Positions 23,720 through 64,000 of a stretch of 64,000 nucleotides of DNA are shown one piece after another. The number at the start of each line of letters is the position of its first letter. Position 1 is the first letter of the stretch. Origin of the DNA: Flaccisagitta enflata (Eukaryota; Chaetognatha; Sagittoidea; Aphragmophora); NCBI GenBank assembly GCA_965153355.1, contig OZ231128.1, positions 11,160,001 to 11,224,000 of the forward strand. The letters are read 5' to 3'. The notes below the pieces were generated by a model. It had not been told where the DNA came from. It was given only the letters and a program-made list of their open reading frames with translations, and did no database searches. Position numbers and translations under genes: made by a program.

Positions 23720-23935
23720 TTTTTAGTCGCGTGCTACGCGACTCTACACCCCGCTTTGTCGGTCCGTCCGTCCATCCGTCGGTCCGTCCGTCGGTCCGTC
23801 CGTCCGTCACACTTTACTTTTTTTGGGTTTTTGCGTTCTTTGGCCTCACTGCTCCTGCCCAAATGATGAAGTGACCTCAAATATGGCCCCTGCCCACCCG
23901 CGCGCGACTGGGGTAGCCGTGTATCCGGCCTTGTT
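23720..23935 (+). mobile_element. SINE-like repeat A
   Basis: It begins TTTTTAGTCGCGTGCTACGC, with a perfect AGTCGCGT/ACGCGACT hairpin, and ends GTAGCCGTGTATCCGGCCTT. This is one of the best preserved copies. Confidence 0.8.
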
Positions 23936-24026
23936 CATCCTTTTGGGCAGTGGCCCCAAATGGGCTGATGACCTATGCTTCACTTAAAGGGAAAAATTCT
24001 TCTCCTTCGTCTTCTCTGTACACTCC

Positions 24027-24431
24027 TTTTGGGCAGCGGCCCGAAGGGGTCGATGACCTATGCTTTCACACATATGGGGGATTTTCTCCTTCTTCTTCTC
24101 CTCCTCCTTCTTCTTCTTCTACGTACCCCCCTCCCCCCAGCCACGAGGCCCATATCTCAGCCTCAAGGCCCATATCCCAGCCTCGAGGCAAAAATCCTAG
24201 TCTTGAGGCTCAAATCCCAACCTCCAGGCCTAAATCCCCACCCCAAGGCCCTAATTCCAGCCTCAAGGGATTTGGGCCTCAAGACTGGGATTTGGGCCTC
24301 GAGGCTGGGATATGGGCCTTGAGGCTGAGATATGGGCCTCATGGCTGGGAAGGAGGAGGAGGAGAAGAAGAAGGAGAAAATCCCCATATGTGTGAAAGCA
24401 TAGGTCATCGACCCCTTCGGGGCCGCTGCCC
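24027..24431. mobile_element. Family C TIR element, best preserved copy
   Basis: Left TIR 24031-24093 and right TIR 24371-24431 are inverse copies of about 60 bp. They include GGGCAGCGGCCCGAAGGGG, GATGACCTATGCTTTCACAC and ATATGGGG-ATTTTCTCC. The core is a 20-bp minisatellite that itself changes orientation near 24265. A second left end (GGGCAGTGGCCCCAAATGGG) sits just outside at 23945. Confidence 0.85.
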
Positions 24432-24955
24432 TGCTCCCCCCACAACTTCAACCAACGGGGCTCAAATCCTAGCATGGGGCTCAAATCCCAGTATCAGGCT
24501 CAAATCCCAGCCTCAGGGCTCCATTCCAAGCATTGGGACTCATATCTCAAATTCAAGCGAACATGCTCAATTGTAAGCCATATACATAGGTCATCTGCTC
24601 TTTTGGAGCAGCTGCCCCACACAATAATATAGCCATTTCCTTTAGATCTCTTCAAGAAAATGGATACATTTTTGATAATGATAATGCTATCTGAAATACA
24701 CTGACTATGGGGCATCGGGTACCGCTGACCATCTGACGCGACTTTTTCCTTTGTAACAGGCCTGTAACCGTCTCTTCACAAAACGAACAAAACAAAGCGG
24801 GGAAAAAACTGCTAAAAAATCAAATCTTTAAACATGATTTTATTCGTTGGACAGTTGATGATACGCCCCAATAATGTAACTCGTTAACTGAGACCCATCA
24901 ACCATTCCGAAGACACGCGCCCCAATTACTCGGTAAGTGTGTGGGAGTGTCAATT

Positions 24956-24956
24956 T

Positions 24957-25055
<99 letters not shown>

Positions 25056-25073
25056 AAAGAGAAAGAGAAAGAG

Positions 25074-25148
<75 letters not shown>

Positions 25149-25150
25149 GA
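24956..25150. repeat. (GA)n then (GAAA)n microsatellite
   Basis: About 90 bp of GA dinucleotides pass directly into about 100 bp of GAAA tetramers. Confidence 0.97.
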
Positions 25151-25261
25151 GCGCGGAGAGCAAGGGACCAGACGACTGGACCAAAAGACAAAAATGAAAA
25201 CAAAAAAGAAACAAAGACCAGACTGGGTGATAAACATACATACAGAAAGAAAAGCAAGTAT

Positions 25262-25441
25262 CGCGGGATAACAATATCGTCACGGACGTGTAGGCAAGGG
25301 TGTCAAACCTCCATTCACCCCCCCCCCCCACCACCACCACCACCACCCGCAATAACATACAACACTTGTTTTTCCACTTTTTGACCCTTGGTCACGGACC
25401 GACAGACCAACGGACGCGGACAAAGCCTCCTATATAGCCCC
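25262..25441 (-). mobile_element. SINE-like repeat B
   Basis: The copy has GGGATAACAATATCGTCACG, a GTAGGCAAGGGTGTC version of the GGGCAGGGGC word, and GGACAAAGCCTCCTATATAG. Confidence 0.6.
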
Positions 25442-25544
25442 TAGTCTCAAACAAGAAAACGTCTCTTATTGCCTATCGCTCATTTTTTTCAGTGAATGTT
25501 ACGTAGGCCGCGTGGGCGTTATAGTTGCCGTTTGAGAGAGAGAG

Positions 25545-25830
25545 AGAAAAGAGGCGTGGTGCCGCGACGGCCACGTGTGTGCGCGCGCGTGTTTTCGGCG
25601 TCGTTGCTGGAGCGGCGTTTCGGGGCGTAGTTGCTGGAGCGGCGTGTTGTGGCGTAGTTGCTGGAGCGGCGTTCCGGCGTTGTACCATCGCACGTTCGTC
25701 GGCCGCTTATCTTCTTTTTCCCATCAACAGCTCTCAACGCCATCTGGGGCCGGAGAAGTCATTGCGCGCGCGTCGCGTCGGTCTTCATCTATCTAGTAGA
25801 CTCTCTCGTCCAAGTGTGGGGGCGCGATTT
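25545..25830. promoter_or_regulatory. CpG-rich island, possible promoter region
   Basis: This stretch is far richer in G, C and CpG than its surroundings and contains three imperfect repeats of GCGTAGTTGCTGGAGCGGCG. It lies about 2 kb upstream of the first R3HDM exon seen and next to a candidate minus-strand exon, so it could be a promoter for either. No TATA box or initiator can be assigned. Confidence 0.3.
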
Positions 25831-25891
25831 TCTAGCGTGACCTTTATGACCATTGTATCGTTAACTTATGATTGGCTATAACCAGCTTACA

Positions 25892-26082
25892 TGATTGGCC
25901 TTTCACATCATCTGGCGGCGGTGCCTCAGACCGACGACGGCGGGGAAAATTGCAGTCTCTGGCTGTCTGCATATCACATTGATGGATTTTGGTTTTCTCG
26001 AGCTGTTTAGAAATGGAATATAATTCTTCGACGTCAGCGAGGGAATCGAGATCAAAAGGTAAGGACTCAATGAATGAAACAT
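25892..26082 (-). CDS. Candidate exon of an unidentified minus-strand gene
   Basis: A minus-strand open segment is bounded by a fair acceptor (ACTTATAACAG) and a good donor (GTAAGC). The translation has a protein-like composition: an acidic, hydrophobic part (SLPFDLDSLADVEELYSI) followed by a basic patch (FPRRRRSEAPPPDD). I do not recognise it and found no partner exon. It may be an orphan exon or chance. Confidence 0.3.
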
Positions 26083-26266
26083 CTGTTATAAGTAATAAGT
26101 GCAAAATGGAAGCGGAAGCGGTGGAAGCGGCATAAAAATCGACCGCTTCCACATCCCTAGTAATAACCATTGATCATTTCCGAAAAACTCAATCAAAACT
26201 AACCTGATTAAATAGAAGCGTTGACCACCTAACGCTTTTGCGACTATTATGAAAGATGTCTAATTA

Positions 26267-26876
26267 GCCTGTACTGAAATGACTAAAACCAAAAAAATCG
26301 AAATTCTACGAGCAGTTCATGTTGTGGAGCTGTCTTGGACTTCTATTGTCATCGTTTTCAGCTTTAAAAGTTTACATCTTGGTTTCCGCGCCTTACCTTG
26401 AACTTCCCATGGGTCAATAGGAAACTAAAAATTTTAAATTGCTCAAACAAAATTTTGTGCTTTTCTTTTTTCAAAATTCCTTCGGGGTCATTATCAAAAT
26501 CCATGCTAAAGATTTTTAAAAAAGGTAAGTTCAATGATTTTACAAAGAAATTAAAAGGAAAGGTAAGTTTCGTGATATTTGACAGCACTTTTGACCACCT
26601 TCTAATTGGAATATCGAAAAAAGGAAAACACTTTCAATTGACAGTTTTTTCTGCAGATTCCAAATCTGCAGTCAGTATTAGAGTCTAAGAACTTTAAAAC
26701 TTTGGCTTTCCTACTGTGGTAGGCGTTATAGAAGGTACGGCGCGGCCACCTAAAAGTAGAATTTCAATGCCAATATTGATTTCAAAAGAAGCCTGAGACA
26801 GTCCCACAACATGATCTGCTCGTAGAATGTTAATTTCAGTGCTTTTTGTCACTTAGGTACAGGCTTATGTCTAATA
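26267..26876. mobile_element. Imperfect TIR element, about 610 bp
   Basis: The left end (GCCTGTACTGAAATGACTAA ... ATTCTACGAGCAG) pairs with the right end (CTGCTCGTAGAAT ... GTCACTTAGGTACAGGC). The inverted ends are about 60 bp with mismatches. No coding frame is convincing. Confidence 0.6.
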
Positions 26877-26937
26877 GGCTGATTAGCCCAAATTGTGATA
26901 AGAGAACTAGCGCTTTTGGTTTTCTCTTGAAAAAAAA

Positions 26938-27130
26938 ACAAGGCCGGATACACGGCTTCACTAGTCGCGTGCGGACGGGCAGGATCAGTGCTGGAGAAAG
27001 TTACTAGGGCATTTGGGCAGGAGCTGTATGCTCATAAAGCTAAAAAACGCCGAAAAAGTAAAAAAAGGGACTGACCAACCGACCACGGACCGACATAGCG
27101 GGGTGTCGAGTCGCGTAGCACGCTACTAAA
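26938..27130 (-). mobile_element. SINE-like repeat A
   Basis: Begins AACAAGGCCGGATACACGGC and ends GTCGCGTAGCACGCTACTAA. Confidence 0.75.
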
Positions 27131-27474
27131 AATCTATCTCTGAAAGAAATTATGATGATGCAGTTTAGACACTGCAAACCTTTGATCAAGTGATCTGAAG
27201 TTTCTACAATGGCATATTTTACAGGTCATCTAAGTTGTACTTATCTTTTCAGATTAGATCCTGACGAGCGACAAAACAAAAAAAAAAAGAAAGAAAAAAA
27301 GAAACAGAGACAGACAAACAGAAAACTGGACAAATAGACCCAGAGACAAACATGAAACAGAGAAAAAGATGATTGATTGCGGACCATGGACTGACCAACG
27401 ATACGACCCTGGCATAAGCAGATGAACATTTCAATAAGAGCTTCGTTTATCAACTTCTTCCTTAACTGCAAATA

Positions 27475-27652
27475 AGGCCCGATACACGACTACTCAAAAC
27501 TTGTGAGGGTGGACAAGGCCCCTAAGGGCAGTGATACAATGTATTTTTGAGTTAGCTGTAATTTAAAAAAAAAGCCTATAAACTAAAAAAAATGTGTAGC
27601 GGACCGACGGTCCGACAAAGTAGGGTGTAGAGTCGCGTAGTACGCGACTGAA
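27475..27652 (-). mobile_element. SINE-like repeat A adjoining R3HDM exon A
   Basis: Begins AAGGCCCGATACACGACTAC and ends GAGTCGCGTAGTACGCGACT followed by an A-rich tail. It ends less than 60 bp before the acceptor of the first exon recognised. Confidence 0.7.
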
Positions 27653-27709
27653 AAAAAAAATAAATAAACAAAAATAAAATTGATCTTCTAATGTTGCTCA
27701 CTTTGCCAG

Positions 27710-63014
<35,305 letters not shown>

Positions 63015-63678
63015 GTAGCGATGATTGTGACCTAATTGCATGCCCGAACAAATGAATAACCATGGCAAAAAAGAAAACTGGACATGGCGGTTTTTGATCC
63101 CTTTGACCGGTTCAGTCTCAATGAAAATACAAAAAATCAGTGACCGTTTGAAAGATCTTCGAAAGTTCTTCAAATCTAGACCAAGCAGAAAGTTGCAGCT
63201 CAAATCGTTTAGAAATGGCAACAATTTGAAATGAGCGTCACCATAATCTATCAATAGAAGGAATTTTGTATTTTTTGTTCTGTCTTTAAAAGCATAGAAA
63301 ACATATCTGAGAAAAGGAAACTAAGAAAAATTCAAGAGAAAATGAAAATATAACTCATTATCTACAAAATGGCGCCAAGCAGACATTTTTGGGTCAATCC
63401 GTTAAGAAATGGTAATCAAATAAAGACATTTAGTCCATGAATTCAAGTTAGTAAAAAACATCATATCTGGCAGATTTCAATTTGATACTTTTTTTTCAAA
63501 TTAACATAACTTCTAGAGTTTTTAAGTTAGAATTTTGTTCAACAATTCAAATTGAAGATTTTTCAAAGCTCTTTAGAATGCCTATAGATTTTTTGTACTT
63601 TCTCAAAAGCAGCACCAAGTTATGGTAGAAATAAGCAATGTCCGATTTTTTTTTTGGCCATGGTTATATCGGCAAGAT

Positions 63679-63950
63679 GAGAGGCGCGTTTCCAGTGTGA
63701 GACAATCGCGTTTTCATCGGGTCACTCCGTCGCTTGCTACAATCATTCGCTCGCACGACTCTGCTCAATCTTATCACTTACTCTGCTCATTCGCTTCGCA
63801 ATGTTTTGCTTCACAAGGCTGGCTTCACTCGCTTGCCTCGCTCACTCACTTGTGGGACTGTTGAAATTTTTGAATCTGCGTTCACACTGAAAACGTGTTT
63901 AACATGAATGATCGCGTTTCTTATAGTCACTACCTAGTAACACACAGTGT
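63679..63950. mobile_element. GCTCACTCGCTC repeat, fourth copy
   Basis: It contains GAGGCGCGTTTCCAGTGTGA, CGCTTGCCTCGCTCACTCAC and GTTCACACTGAAAACGTG. The rest of 63015-64000 is AT-rich intron with no exon that I can see. Confidence 0.6.
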
Positions 63951-64000
63951 TCACTAATATCATTCTCATCCATATCGCTTGTGCCGAACTTATTCATTCC

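Noticed and set aside
20170-24576. Several 80-200 residue frames over GGGCAGCGGCCCC elements
   Set aside because: They are translations of family C ends and 20-bp cores, differ between copies, and share no conserved protein.

Overview
This is animal (metazoan) nuclear DNA, most likely from an invertebrate. Genes are split into short exons with GT-AG introns, codon phases match across every junction I could join, and well over half the window is microsatellite, minisatellite or short non-autonomous mobile DNA. The phylum cannot be fixed from the sequence. One assembly gap (33 N) lies at 5802-5834.

Left part (1-5.8 kb): a 13-bp minisatellite and a 160-bp tandem array are followed by two minus-strand genes. 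The first is a complete five-repeat beta-thymosin/WH2 actin-binding protein (2225-3788, 5 exons, 209 aa). The second is the 3' end of CDC20/fizzy (4461-about 5307), whose upstream exons are missing at the gap. Middle-left (5.8-27.5 kb): no confident gene. It holds hAT-like, pogo-like and hairpin elements, a 960-bp miniature LTR element (17203-18162), a near-perfect 618-bp palindrome with CACAGTG ends (18475-19092), SINE-like repeats with a 3' hairpin, and TIR elements with a minisatellite core.

Right part (27.7-63.0 kb): one large plus-strand gene of the R3HDM1/R3HDM2/ARPP21 (encore) family. Fifteen phase-consistent exons (about 1,053 codons) include the R3H and SUZ domains; both ends are open. 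Two genes are nested antisense in its introns: a complete matrix metalloproteinase (34663-43437, 12 exons, about 598 aa, MMP21-like active site) in the intron between exons D and E, and an unrecognised two-exon gene (48813-50928) in the intron between exons H and I. A reverse-transcriptase remnant lies antisense directly upstream of the R3H exon.

CT microsatellites run straight into the splice acceptors of two R3HDM exons, and several mobile elements end within about 20 bp of its splice sites, so repeat turnover may affect how this gene is spliced. The proteins belong to different processes (actin dynamics, anaphase control, RNA binding, matrix proteolysis); nothing suggests an operon or shared pathway.
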